This document shows, piece after piece, positions 8,791-16,244 of a stretch of 64,000 bases of DNA. The stretch covers positions 1 through 64,000 of the forward strand of contig JARKQJ010000196.1 in NCBI GenBank assembly GCA_029973955.1, written 5' to 3'. The position numbers and the translations under genes were made by a program. Every line of letters starts with the position of its first letter. The first letter of the stretch is position 1. The DNA comes from Paludibaculum sp. Lineage in GTDB: Bacteria > Acidobacteriota > Terriglobia > Bryobacterales > Bryobacteraceae. The notes under the pieces are model-generated. The model had not been told where the DNA came from. It did not search any database and saw only the letters and a program-made list of their open reading frames with translations.

Positions 8791-10061
8791 TGCCGGATCT
8801 TTCCTCTCATCTGATAGAGCCATTTCAGGGCCAGGTTCATGATCTCCTCCCCCGCGCCCACCGCCGCCGGCGCCACCGCCGGATCCGCGCCGTAACCGCC
8901 CTCCGCCACCGCTTCAATCGTGGGGAAGTACTGATGGTAGCCGTTGCAGTAGCCAAAGAAGAACAGGTGCTTCATCCGCGCCCGCTCCTTCAACCGGATG
9001 GCGTGATTCGAGAAGAACTCGCCGGAGGCGCCCACCATCGCGATGTCACCATTGAGCAGCGCCACGGTGAGACGCGGACGCACCCCGTTGGCGTATTCGT
9101 CCTGGTAGTTCGGCACCAGTTCGGGGAAGAAGGCCTTCTCGTACATCATGGCGACGAAGGGCTGCTTCAGATCCATCCGCGGCTTGAACTGGAGGCGATC
9201 CTCCTTCACCACCAACGCCGGCTTCTCCACCGCCTGCGGCGCGAGCGAGCGCGCCAGCTTGGCGGCTTCGGCGGCCAGCGCGGCGCCATAGGCCTGGTAG
9301 TCGCCCTTGGAACGGTCGATCGACTGGTCACCCGCCGCCCCCTGAATGAACACCGCCGCGGCGCCGGTCTCTTTGGTGAGTTGCGCCTTCAAAACACCGA
9401 CGTAGTCCGCGGAGAACTTCATCGTGCTGGAGGGCAGCGTGGTGGGATGCGCGGCCCAGTTCACCAGAACCGCCAGCGGCTTGCCGTCCATGGTGTCCAC
9501 GCGCAGCACCGCCAGCTCACGGTCGCTCGGCTTCGGCTCCAGCTTCGTGTGGCGGTTCACGTTGAAGCCTTCGAGCTGCACGGACCCCGCCGCCAGACGT
9601 GCCGGCTGCAGCTTCGAGTTCGCTTCGATCACGGCCTGCGCGATGGCATCTTCCATCCGCGCGTAGTAGCGGATGGCGGCATCGAAGCGGCCTTTGCCCT
9701 TGCCCGGCTCGTCGGTCAGCTCCAGCACCGGCCCGTGATGGGTGTGCGAGCCGCCGATGAGCGAATACTCAATGCCCGTCTCTTTCAGGATGCGTGCGCG
9801 GATCTTCTCGATGGACGGTTCGGCGGGCGCGCGGCCCAGATCCAGCCCGACGATGGCGATCTTCCTGCCTCCGGCGTCGAGGACCAACGCATCGGCGTAA
9901 AGCGGATCCAGCACGCCTTCCGACAGCTTGTCGTGACGGTCGCCGTAGCCCCACATGGGCACGGCTTCAGTGGGCGTCACCTCGCGCCGCGCGGTGCCGG
10001 CTTGAAAACTCTGCGCGGCCAAAGCGGCGGCGCACAACAAAAACAGGGAAAGTACGCGCAT
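8787..10061 (-). CDS. Neutral/alkaline ceramidase-like hydrolase
   Basis: A 424-residue exported protein (signal MRVLSLFLLCAAALAAQ) resembling the N-terminal catalytic domain of neutral/alkaline ceramidases. Visible family features are AGTARREVTP at the mature N-terminus, the zinc-ligand region GGSHTHHGP, VNWAAHPTTL and QGAAGDQS. True ceramidases carry a C-terminal immunoglobulin-like domain (total above 600 residues); this protein lacks it, as do many planctomycete and acidobacterial homologs of unknown substrate. It begins 8 nt after the GTPase stop and overlaps the DUF4838 gene by four bases, so it is within an operon. Amide or ester hydrolysis on a glycolipid or sugar derivative is an inference. 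Confidence 0.82.
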   Translation of the reverse strand: MRVLSLFLLCAAALAAQSFQAGTARREVTPTEAVPMWGYGDRHDKLSEGVLDPLYADALVLDAGGRKIAIVGLDLGRAPAEPSIEKIRARILKETGIEYSLIGGSHTHHGPVLELTDEPGKGKGRFDAAIRYYARMEDAIAQAVIEANSKLQPARLAAGSVQLEGFNVNRHTKLEPKPSDRELAVLRVDTMDGKPLAVLVNWAAHPTTLPSSTMKFSADYVGVLKAQLTKETGAAAVFIQGAAGDQSIDRSKGDYQAYGAALAAEAAKLARSLAPQAVEKPALVVKEDRLQFKPRMDLKQPFVAMMYEKAFFPELVPNYQDEYANGVRPRLTVALLNGDIAMVGASGEFFSNHAIRLKERARMKHLFFFGYCNGYHQYFPTIEAVAEGGYGADPAVAPAAVGAGEEIMNLALKWLYQMRGKIRQ

Positions 10062-10069
10062 GGAAACTC

Positions 10070-11011
10070 TCAGATGTGGAACTCCAGGATATCGCCGTCC
10101 CGCACCTCGTGAGAACGGTCCACCATCAGCCCTTCCCGTCCGCCGCTCTTGTGAAAGAGCCGCGCGAATTTGAGCTGTTCCGCGAAGTCCTTGTGTACGT
10201 GGCGCGCGGCATCGAGCACCGTGGCGCCGCGCGGCAGGACGTAGGGCGCGCCCATCTCCGCCTTCTTGCCCGGCGCCTTGGTATAGACCCGCACCACGTC
10301 CAGCAGCTCAAAGCAGCGCCGCGCAAACGCCGTCAGCCCTTCGCCCGACTGGGCCGACACCGGCAGGAACTCGTAGCGCCCCTGGTACAGCTCCTGGAGC
10401 GCTTCCAGATTCCCCTGGCTGTCCGCCTGGTCCATCTTGTTCGCCACCATGATGCGCGGCGCGGCGATCTTCCACTCCGTCAGCTTCTCCTCGACATAGT
10501 CGATCTCGCTCAGATCGTCCGGATCGTCCACGTCCACCACCAGCAGGCATTCGTCGGCGCGCGTGAGCGCCTGCGGCATCCACGGTTCAGTGAAGTCCGC
10601 GGCCACCGGCGGCAGGTCCAGCAGTTGGATCTGGATATCTTCGAACGCCATCATGCCCGGCAGCGGCACGCGCGTGGTGAAAGGATACGGCGCCACCTCC
10701 GGGTGGGCATGCGTGAGCGCCAGCACCAGGCTGGACTTGCCGGAGTTCGCCGGCCCCACCAGGGCCACCTGCCCGGCGCCTTCGCGCGGCACCAGGTAGA
10801 ACGGCGGCGCGTGCGATACGCCCTTCTTCTGTCCGTCTTTGCGAGCCTGAGAAAGCTTGCGCTTGAGATCCGCCTGGAGTTTCTCCGTGCCCTTGTGCTT
10901 GGGCAGGGCGGCGTACATCTTCTCCAGCGCGTCTACGCGCTCAAAAGGAGTTTCGGCGTGGCGGAACTCTTCCTCCGCCGCCAGATAGTCGGGGCCAAGG
11001 TTGGCTGGCAT
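10070..11011 (-). CDS. DRG/Obg-like GTPase with C-terminal TGS domain
   Basis: A 313-residue P-loop GTPase. G1 is GPANSGKSSL, followed by YPFTTRVPLPGMMAFEDIQI as in DRG proteins, then G3 written LLDLPP where DLPG is usual, and G4 NKMD with SAQSGEG as G5. The last about 75 residues form a TGS domain (VLPRGATVLDAARHVHKD ... GDILEFHI). The N-terminal 60 residues are helical and charged. Relatives act in ribosome-linked or stress functions, but this bacterial branch is uncharacterised. It sits between DUF1501 (65 nt upstream) and the ceramidase gene (8 nt downstream); the placement in a catabolic operon is odd. A ribosome binding site GGAGG is present. Confidence 0.88.
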   Translation of the reverse strand: MPANLGPDYLAAEEEFRHAETPFERVDALEKMYAALPKHKGTEKLQADLKRKLSQARKDGQKKGVSHAPPFYLVPREGAGQVALVGPANSGKSSLVLALTHAHPEVAPYPFTTRVPLPGMMAFEDIQIQLLDLPPVAADFTEPWMPQALTRADECLLVVDVDDPDDLSEIDYVEEKLTEWKIAAPRIMVANKMDQADSQGNLEALQELYQGRYEFLPVSAQSGEGLTAFARRCFELLDVVRVYTKAPGKKAEMGAPYVLPRGATVLDAARHVHKDFAEQLKFARLFHKSGGREGLMVDRSHEVRDGDILEFHI

Positions 11012-11076
11012 GGCGCCTCCGCGCCAAAGAGCGTATCACCGGAGGCGCTGCTCGGAAAGCCCCTGTGCCCTGGACG

Positions 11077-12435
11077 CTAAGCTCCCCAGAGTTCGTCCAC
11101 CGGGCCGTACTCTTCGCCCTGGTTGGTCGGCACCAGCGCGAAGCCGCGGTTGAAGGGATCGTCGCGATAGACCTTCGTGTAGTCGATGCCTAGCGCGGAG
11201 TAGATGGTGGCCTCGATATCTTCCGGCCGGATCTCGCGGTTCCTGGACCAGCCCGGATCCATGATCACGCTGCCCACATCGTTCGTCTTGCCGATGGCCA
11301 GGCCGCCCTTGACGCCCGCGCCGGCCACCATCACGGCCTGCTGCTGGTGATGGTCACGGCCCGCGCCGGAGTTCGGCGCGCCCGTGGTGCGGCCGAATTC
11401 GCCCATGGCGAGAATCAGCGTCTCGCCCAGCAATCCGTCGGCCTTGAGATCGCCGATCAGCCGGCCCAGCGCCAGATCGAAAGTGCGGCCCACGGAGGAG
11501 GCATTGGTGGGATTCAGCGCCGTGCCCGTGTAGATGTTGGTGTGCATGTCCCAACCGCCCACATTGATCTGCACGAAGCGCGTACCCAGATTGGAGCGCA
11601 GCAGATTGCGCGCCGCGATGCAGGCGTTCCCAAAGCCCGTATTGCCGTAGCGCGCCCGTTCCGTGGCGTCGTAGACAAAGACCTTGTCCACGTCGGAGTT
11701 GTACATCAGCGCACGGGCCGTGAGGTTGAACTGCTCCATCTCCCCGACCACGGGGCCGATCTCCTGCATGGCCCGAGTCTCGGCATCCAGGTCCAGCAGC
11801 AGGCCGTAGCGCCGGTCCAGGCCGGTGACGCCGACCGGGGAAGTGGTATTGCCCAATCCGCTGCCACCGGGATTCACATAGAACGGCGCGGTGGACGGCT
11901 CCAGGTAGCCCTGGCTCGGCCCGCCGCCGGAGTTCAATGAAAGAAACGCCGGCAGCACCTTGCTCTTGTCACCCAACTCGCGCGCCACCACGCTGCCGAT
12001 GTGCGGCGCGATGGACGAGAGCCCGGAGAGCGGGTTGCGGCCGATCTGGATCCACGTCTGCATGATGCCGTGCACCACGGCGTAGGTCCGCACGGAGCGC
12101 AGCACGGCGATGGAGTCCATCTGCTCGGCCAGAGTGGGGAAGAGGCCGCGCGGCCAGCGGATGCCGCCGTAGGTGGTCGGCTCCATCTCCTTCAGCGTCC
12201 ACGCGCCTTCCTTCAGATCGAAGGTATCGGTGTGGCTCGGCCCCCCGGTCATATTGACGAAGATCACGTTCCTCGCCGTACCCTTCACCGGTGCTCCGGC
12301 CTGCGCGACGGTCTCCAGCGTACGCCCCGGCAGGAAGAAGCTGCCCGCCACGGCCGCGCCGGTGTGCCGGAAGAAGACCCGGCGATCCATCGCCGGCCGT
12401 TTCCAGAATTTCGTACCCATCGTTTCTTTCTTCAT
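11077..12435 (-). CDS. DUF1501 family secreted protein
   Basis: A 452-residue member of DUF1501, a sulfatase-like/alkaline-phosphatase-superfamily fold abundant in planctomycetes and acidobacteria. The N-terminus has a Tat-type signal (DRRVFFRHTGAAVAGSFFLP). Characteristic blocks are FVNMTGGPSHTDTFD, LRSVRTYAVVHG, GGWDMHTN and ILAMGEFGRTTGAPNSGAGRDHH. It starts 19 nt after the DUF1549/DUF1553 gene, the classic partner with which it is almost always paired. The pair is thought to act outside the cytoplasm, possibly in polymer utilisation, but no enzyme activity is established. The start at 12435 could alternatively be one of two later in-frame ATGs before the signal. Confidence 0.9.
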   Translation of the reverse strand: MKKETMGTKFWKRPAMDRRVFFRHTGAAVAGSFFLPGRTLETVAQAGAPVKGTARNVIFVNMTGGPSHTDTFDLKEGAWTLKEMEPTTYGGIRWPRGLFPTLAEQMDSIAVLRSVRTYAVVHGIMQTWIQIGRNPLSGLSSIAPHIGSVVARELGDKSKVLPAFLSLNSGGGPSQGYLEPSTAPFYVNPGGSGLGNTTSPVGVTGLDRRYGLLLDLDAETRAMQEIGPVVGEMEQFNLTARALMYNSDVDKVFVYDATERARYGNTGFGNACIAARNLLRSNLGTRFVQINVGGWDMHTNIYTGTALNPTNASSVGRTFDLALGRLIGDLKADGLLGETLILAMGEFGRTTGAPNSGAGRDHHQQQAVMVAGAGVKGGLAIGKTNDVGSVIMDPGWSRNREIRPEDIEATIYSALGIDYTKVYRDDPFNRGFALVPTNQGEEYGPVDELWGA

Positions 12436-12454
12436 GGCTTCGGCGTCCTCGTCT

Positions 12455-14368
12455 CTAGTAGCTGAACAGAAAGTCCGTCTTATTCACCAGAGCCCAGGCC
12501 AGGTCTTCGATGGCCGTGGCCCGGAGGGCCGTGGTCGTGGCCTTCTGCAGGAACTTCTGCGCCACGCCGCGCTCGTAGTCAGTGGGCTTGCGCGAGATGA
12601 AGGTGAGGAACATGTCGTCGATCACCTGGTCGTTCGAGGTCACCTTCGTCATCGCCACCAGGTACGGCGAGGCCGTGGTGCCCGTCGCCTTCACACGATT
12701 GTTCACCACGCTCGAGTTCATCAGGTTCATCCACATCAGGATCGAGCCGGACTGGCTGCGCTGCAGCGTGTCACGGTTCCCCCGGTTGAACGAGTTCATG
12801 AAGCCCGCCACCGTGCCGTCGCTTAGCGGCTCCACCGGCTCCGGCAGTTGCATGGCCCAGGTCATCTTGTCGCCCCACCCCGTCACGGTGTAGGCCGGGA
12901 AGAGTTGCGTGGCCTTCACCAGCGCGTCGTGTACCTCTTCGGCTTCCAGCCGGCGCGGGATGCGGCGCGCGAACATCGAGGTTTTCGTCATATCCCAGCT
13001 CGCGTCGTAACGCGCGCTCAACTGGTAGGCGTTGCTTTGCGCGATCAGCCGCAGCGTGTCGCGCAGGTTGAAGTCGTATTCGCGGCACCACTTCGAAAAC
13101 TGCTCCAGCAGTTCCGGATGCGATGCCTGCATCGTCCAGGCGCCGGAGGGCGGCGCCGACGGATCCAGCCGCTCCGGATCCAACTGGTCAATGGGCTCCG
13201 CCAGCCCCAGATTGAACATCGCCTTCCACACGCGATTGGCGTAGTTCCGGGCGAACATCGGATCGTTGATCATCGACTGGGCCAGCGACTCACGCCAATC
13301 GCCCGAGGCCGCCTTGCCGTCGCGGTACACCGGCGTCAGGTTCACCGTACTCTTGCCGTCGATCATCACCGCCACGCGGTTCGGACGGTTGCCGTAGTTC
13401 GTGTTCAGATCGTACGTGCCGGACCCGCGGATGGTGACGTTCGTCGAGTTGTAGTAGAAGTTCGTCGTATCGGTGGTGGAAAAGCCCGCCATCGAGATGC
13501 GCGAGAAGTGGGCGGACATGCGCTGCGCGTCCAGCCTCTTCTGCTTGGCGCCCCAGGAGCTGACCTGATCCAGATGGTACTTGCCGTCGTGGCACATCAG
13601 GCAGTCGTAGTGGCTCATGCCCAGAAACGCGGTGGCTGACTTCACCATCAGCAGGTCGTACGTGTCCTGAGTGGGGCCCATCGGAGCAAAGCCGCGCAGG
13701 ATGAAGTTCGCGCCCACGCCTTCGTTGTCGTAGTTGTTGCCCGAGCCGGTGATCATCTGTGAGGCGATGTCGCGCCAGCTCTTTCCGCCCTGGATCGACC
13801 AGCGAATCCATTCGTACAGCCGGTTCCGCCCCTCCGTCTGCTGGCTGCGGTTCTGCGCTGTGCGCGCGTTCTGCAGAATGTCGCCGAGCCACACCGTCCA
13901 CTTGTCCACGAACTCGGGGCTCCACAGCAGCTTCTCGATCACCGCGTCGCGCTTGCCTGGATCCGCATCCGCCACAAAGGCGCGGATGTCCTCGGCCGAT
14001 GGAATGCGCCCCGTCAGGTCCAGCCTCACCCGGCGCAGAAACTCTTCATCCGTGGAGAGCGCCGCGGACGGCATCCCAGCGGCCTGCAGCTTGCCGAAGA
14101 TCGCTTCGTCGATGAAGTTCTTCCGTGGCATCTGCCGCGCCGAGACGGATTGCCGCGCCGCTTTCGATGCAGGCATCGTCCGGCTGAATGCCAGCGTGCG
14201 CTCGTAGGCGTCGCGCTTGATCCGCTCGGCCTTCGCCAGCACATCATCCGGCGAGGCGATCCAGGTGCAGTTCTGGCCCGATGCCTCCGCCGCCTCCTGC
14301 GCCGCCAACCCTCCGCTCAGGCCCGCCAGCAGGCCCATCGTCGCCGCAAGTCGCTTGAAAGATCCCAT
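12455..14368 (-). CDS. DUF1549/DUF1553 secreted protein with a CXXCH motif
   Basis: A 637-residue exported protein. After a signal peptide (LAATMGLLAGLSGGLAAQ) the DUF1549 domain is recognised by RRVRLDLTGRIPSAEDIRAF and SPEFVDKWTVWLGDIL. A CLMCH sequence in the middle (SHYDCLMCHDGKYH) matches a c-type heme attachment site. DUF1553 follows, with NYANRVWKAMFNLGL, REYDFNLRDTLRLIAQS and the late IEDLAWALVNKTDFLFSY. I chose the ATG at 14368, which is followed directly by the signal peptide and preceded by GGGGTGA; a TATAAT box lies 19 nt upstream. First gene of the minus-strand run ending at DUF4838. Role unknown, presumed polymer degradation with the DUF1501 partner. Confidence 0.88.
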   Translation of the reverse strand: MGSFKRLAATMGLLAGLSGGLAAQEAAEASGQNCTWIASPDDVLAKAERIKRDAYERTLAFSRTMPASKAARQSVSARQMPRKNFIDEAIFGKLQAAGMPSAALSTDEEFLRRVRLDLTGRIPSAEDIRAFVADADPGKRDAVIEKLLWSPEFVDKWTVWLGDILQNARTAQNRSQQTEGRNRLYEWIRWSIQGGKSWRDIASQMITGSGNNYDNEGVGANFILRGFAPMGPTQDTYDLLMVKSATAFLGMSHYDCLMCHDGKYHLDQVSSWGAKQKRLDAQRMSAHFSRISMAGFSTTDTTNFYYNSTNVTIRGSGTYDLNTNYGNRPNRVAVMIDGKSTVNLTPVYRDGKAASGDWRESLAQSMINDPMFARNYANRVWKAMFNLGLAEPIDQLDPERLDPSAPPSGAWTMQASHPELLEQFSKWCREYDFNLRDTLRLIAQSNAYQLSARYDASWDMTKTSMFARRIPRRLEAEEVHDALVKATQLFPAYTVTGWGDKMTWAMQLPEPVEPLSDGTVAGFMNSFNRGNRDTLQRSQSGSILMWMNLMNSSVVNNRVKATGTTASPYLVAMTKVTSNDQVIDDMFLTFISRKPTDYERGVAQKFLQKATTTALRATAIEDLAWALVNKTDFLFSY

Positions 14369-14387
14369 AATCACCCCGGACGGCAAA

Positions 14388-14393
14388 ATTATA
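14388..14393 (-). promoter_or_regulatory. Putative -10 box TATAAT for the DUF1549-to-DUF4838 run
   Basis: A perfect TATAAT on the minus strand 19 nt before the ATG, with GGGGTGA as ribosome binding site in between. Confidence 0.55.
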
Positions 14394-14469
14394 GCAGTCT
14401 TGACGCGCCTGTCCTCTCTTTGGAACACCTGAAAATCGAACTGGTTTCACCATATCTACTCGCTTGTCG

Positions 14470-14475
14470 TAGACT
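14470..14475 (+). promoter_or_regulatory. Putative -10 box TAGACT for the GYF_2 cluster
   Basis: TAGACT 50 nt before the ATG at 14526. Here a normal leader with a GGAGG ribosome binding site is present. Confidence 0.4.
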
Positions 14476-14525
14476 GGATCTGCCGCGCCTGCACACACTC
14501 AGGACGCACCGACGGAGGACATCTC

Positions 14526-15332
14526 ATGCAATACCACATCAGCCGCGAAGGAAAGACCTACGGGCCCTACGCCCTGCCGGACCTCCAGCGCATGCTGACC
14601 CAGGGCCAATTGCTGCCCGACGATCTGGCCTGGTCTGAAGGAATGAGCGGTTGGACTCCTCTCAAACAGATCCTCAGCGCCGCCGCGCCCGCCGCCGCGC
14701 CTCCCGCGCCCGCGCCTGCTCCACAGCCCCAAGCCTACGCTCCTCCGCAGGCTCAGCCCCAGCCGCGCCCCGTCCAGCCTGGCTTCCAACCGCAACAGCC
14801 CGGCTTCACTCCTCCACAGCAGGCCTACACTCCACCTCAACAACCTTACGCCCAACCCGGCGCCTATCGTCCCCCCACGGGCCAACCCTATGGCGCCGCC
14901 CCGGCCGCCGCCGGCGGCCACGTTCCACCCGGCATGCACTGGGGGCTGGTCTTGATCCTGGCACTCGTCACCTGCGGCATCTTCGGCCTCGTCTGGATGT
15001 TTCTCCAGGCTGGCTTCGTCAAGAAGATCGACCCCGCCAGCAAAGCCACGCCGCTCTTCTGCGGCTATCTGGCCGTTGTCCTGCTCGCCGGCGTTTTCAT
15101 GCGCGGCTCTCTGGCGGCGCTCACCATCCTGCCGCTGATCCACCTCGCCGCCATGGTCATCTTCTGGATCGGCGCCTTCAGCATGCGCAAGTCGCTCGTC
15201 ACCTATTACAACAGCGTCGAGAACATCGGCCTGCGCCTCAGCGGCGTCATGACCTTCTTCTTCTCGGTGCTCTACTTCCAGTACCACCTCGCCCGGATTG
15301 CCAACTGGAAAAAGACCGGCCGCTTCGAGTAA
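14526..15332 (+). CDS. GYF_2-domain multi-pass membrane protein
   Basis: A 268-residue protein with three parts. Residues 1-55 are a GYF_2 domain (YHISREGKTYGPYALPDL ... LAWSEGMSGWTPL), a predicted peptide-binding module. Residues 56-135 are a linker rich in Pro, Gln and Ala. The rest has about four membrane segments and ends with MRKSLVTYYNSVENIGL and YFQYHLARIANW, resembling DUF4234-type membrane proteins. A strong GGAGG precedes the ATG. It is followed 2 nt later by the DUF2752 gene and then by a paralog at 15603 sharing the same C-terminal half. Role unknown; the architecture suggests a membrane adaptor recruiting proline-rich partners. Confidence 0.82.
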   Translation: MQYHISREGKTYGPYALPDLQRMLTQGQLLPDDLAWSEGMSGWTPLKQILSAAAPAAAPPAPAPAPQPQAYAPPQAQPQPRPVQPGFQPQQPGFTPPQQAYTPPQQPYAQPGAYRPPTGQPYGAAPAAAGGHVPPGMHWGLVLILALVTCGIFGLVWMFLQAGFVKKIDPASKATPLFCGYLAVVLLAGVFMRGSLAALTILPLIHLAAMVIFWIGAFSMRKSLVTYYNSVENIGLRLSGVMTFFFSVLYFQYHLARIANWKKTGRFE

Positions 15333-15334
15333 CC

Positions 15335-15625
15335 ATGCGCAATCCGTACTGGGCGATTCTCCTCCTCGGCGGGCTGGTCCTGGTCTACGCCTGCCCGCCC
15401 TCCCAGTACGGCTTCTATCCTCTCTGCCCCATCAAGGTCCTCACGGGCTTCTCCTGCCCCGGTTGCGGCTCCACCCGCGCCCTCCACGCCCTGCTCCATC
15501 TGCGTTTCTCCGAGGCGTTTGCACTCAACCCGCTCTTCACCTGCGCCTCACCCGTCCTCTCTGTCTGGCTCACCCGCATCTTCCTACAGTCCAAGGGAAC
15601 CCATGCTCTATCACCTAGGCCGTAA
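15335..15625 (+). CDS. DUF2752 small membrane protein
   Basis: A 96-residue protein of the DUF2752 family, marked by FSCPGCGSTRALHALLHL followed by a second hydrophobic segment (FALNPLFTCASPVLSVWL). The CPGCG(S/M)TRA block with paired cysteines is the family hallmark. It has an N-terminal signal-anchor-like segment (YWAILLLGGLVLVYACPP). It starts 2 nt after the stop of the first GYF_2 gene and its last 23 bases overlap the start of the second, so the three are translationally linked. Function is unknown; the three-gene association suggests one membrane complex. Confidence 0.78.
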   Translation: MRNPYWAILLLGGLVLVYACPPSQYGFYPLCPIKVLTGFSCPGCGSTRALHALLHLRFSEAFALNPLFTCASPVLSVWLTRIFLQSKGTHALSPRP

Positions 15626-16217
15626 CGGCGCCATGCTTGGCCCGTATCCCGTCGAAGAGATTTACCAGATGGTCGCGCGCCGCGAGGCCTTTCCCAACGA
15701 CCTTTGCTGGACTCCAGGCATGTCAGGCTGGCAGCCGGTCGGCCAGGTGCTGCTCGGCTACCCACGCCCTTCTCCGCCCAACCTCCACTGGGGCCTGCTC
15801 CTTCTGTTTAGCCTCTTCGCAGGCGCCTTCATGCTCGCCTGGGCGCTCGTCCAGGCCTACTTTGTCAGGCAGATCGATCCCGCCAGCCGCGCCATTCGGC
15901 TCTACACCATCAACCTCGTGCTGATCCCTATCGTGGGCTTTTTCTTGTTCGTCGCCGCCATTGCCGGCTCAGCCACAAAGAGCCCCATCATCTTCGCCAG
16001 TTTCCTCGCGCTGATCATTGCTTACTTCATCGCCTCTTCATTCCTCTATCTCACGGCGACCTACAACATGCGCCGCTCGCTGCTCACGTATTACAACTCC
16101 ATCGAAAACTGCGGCCTGCGGCTCGGCCCCGTCATGACCTTCTTCTTCGGACCGCTCTACTTCCAGTACCACTTCAACCGCATCAATCGCTGGCAGACCA
16201 CCGGCCTGCTCCACTGA
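15603..16217 (+). CDS. Second GYF_2-domain membrane protein
   Basis: A 204-residue paralog of the 14526 product without the long Pro/Gln linker. Residues 1-55 form the GYF_2 module (YHLGRNGAMLGPYPVEEIY ... LCWTPGMSGWQPV), followed at once by a hydrophobic domain of about four segments and the shared ending MRRSLLTYYNSIENCGLRLG and YFQYHFNRINRW. The start is the ATG at 15603, inside the 3' end of the DUF2752 gene; the frame is open further upstream but without similarity. Likely arose by duplication and linker loss. Role unknown. Confidence 0.8.
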   Translation: MLYHLGRNGAMLGPYPVEEIYQMVARREAFPNDLCWTPGMSGWQPVGQVLLGYPRPSPPNLHWGLLLLFSLFAGAFMLAWALVQAYFVRQIDPASRAIRLYTINLVLIPIVGFFLFVAAIAGSATKSPIIFASFLALIIAYFIASSFLYLTATYNMRRSLLTYYNSIENCGLRLGPVMTFFFGPLYFQYHFNRINRWQTTGLLH

Positions 16218-16229
16218 CGGCGCTTTCGA

Positions 16230-16235
16230 TACAAT
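16230..16235 (+). promoter_or_regulatory. Putative -10 box TACAAT, leaderless symporter start
   Basis: TACAAT ends 9 nt before the ATG of the sodium symporter, with no ribosome binding site between. Confidence 0.45.
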
Positions 16236-16244
16236 CACCCCTTC

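Noticed and set aside
6493..8814. 773-codon open frame on the + strand opposite the DUF4838 gene
   Set aside because: Composition is Arg/His/Gln/Leu-rich with no domain; it mirrors the codon bias of the real minus-strand gene. The minus-strand protein has a signal peptide, recognisable domains and an ATGA junction.
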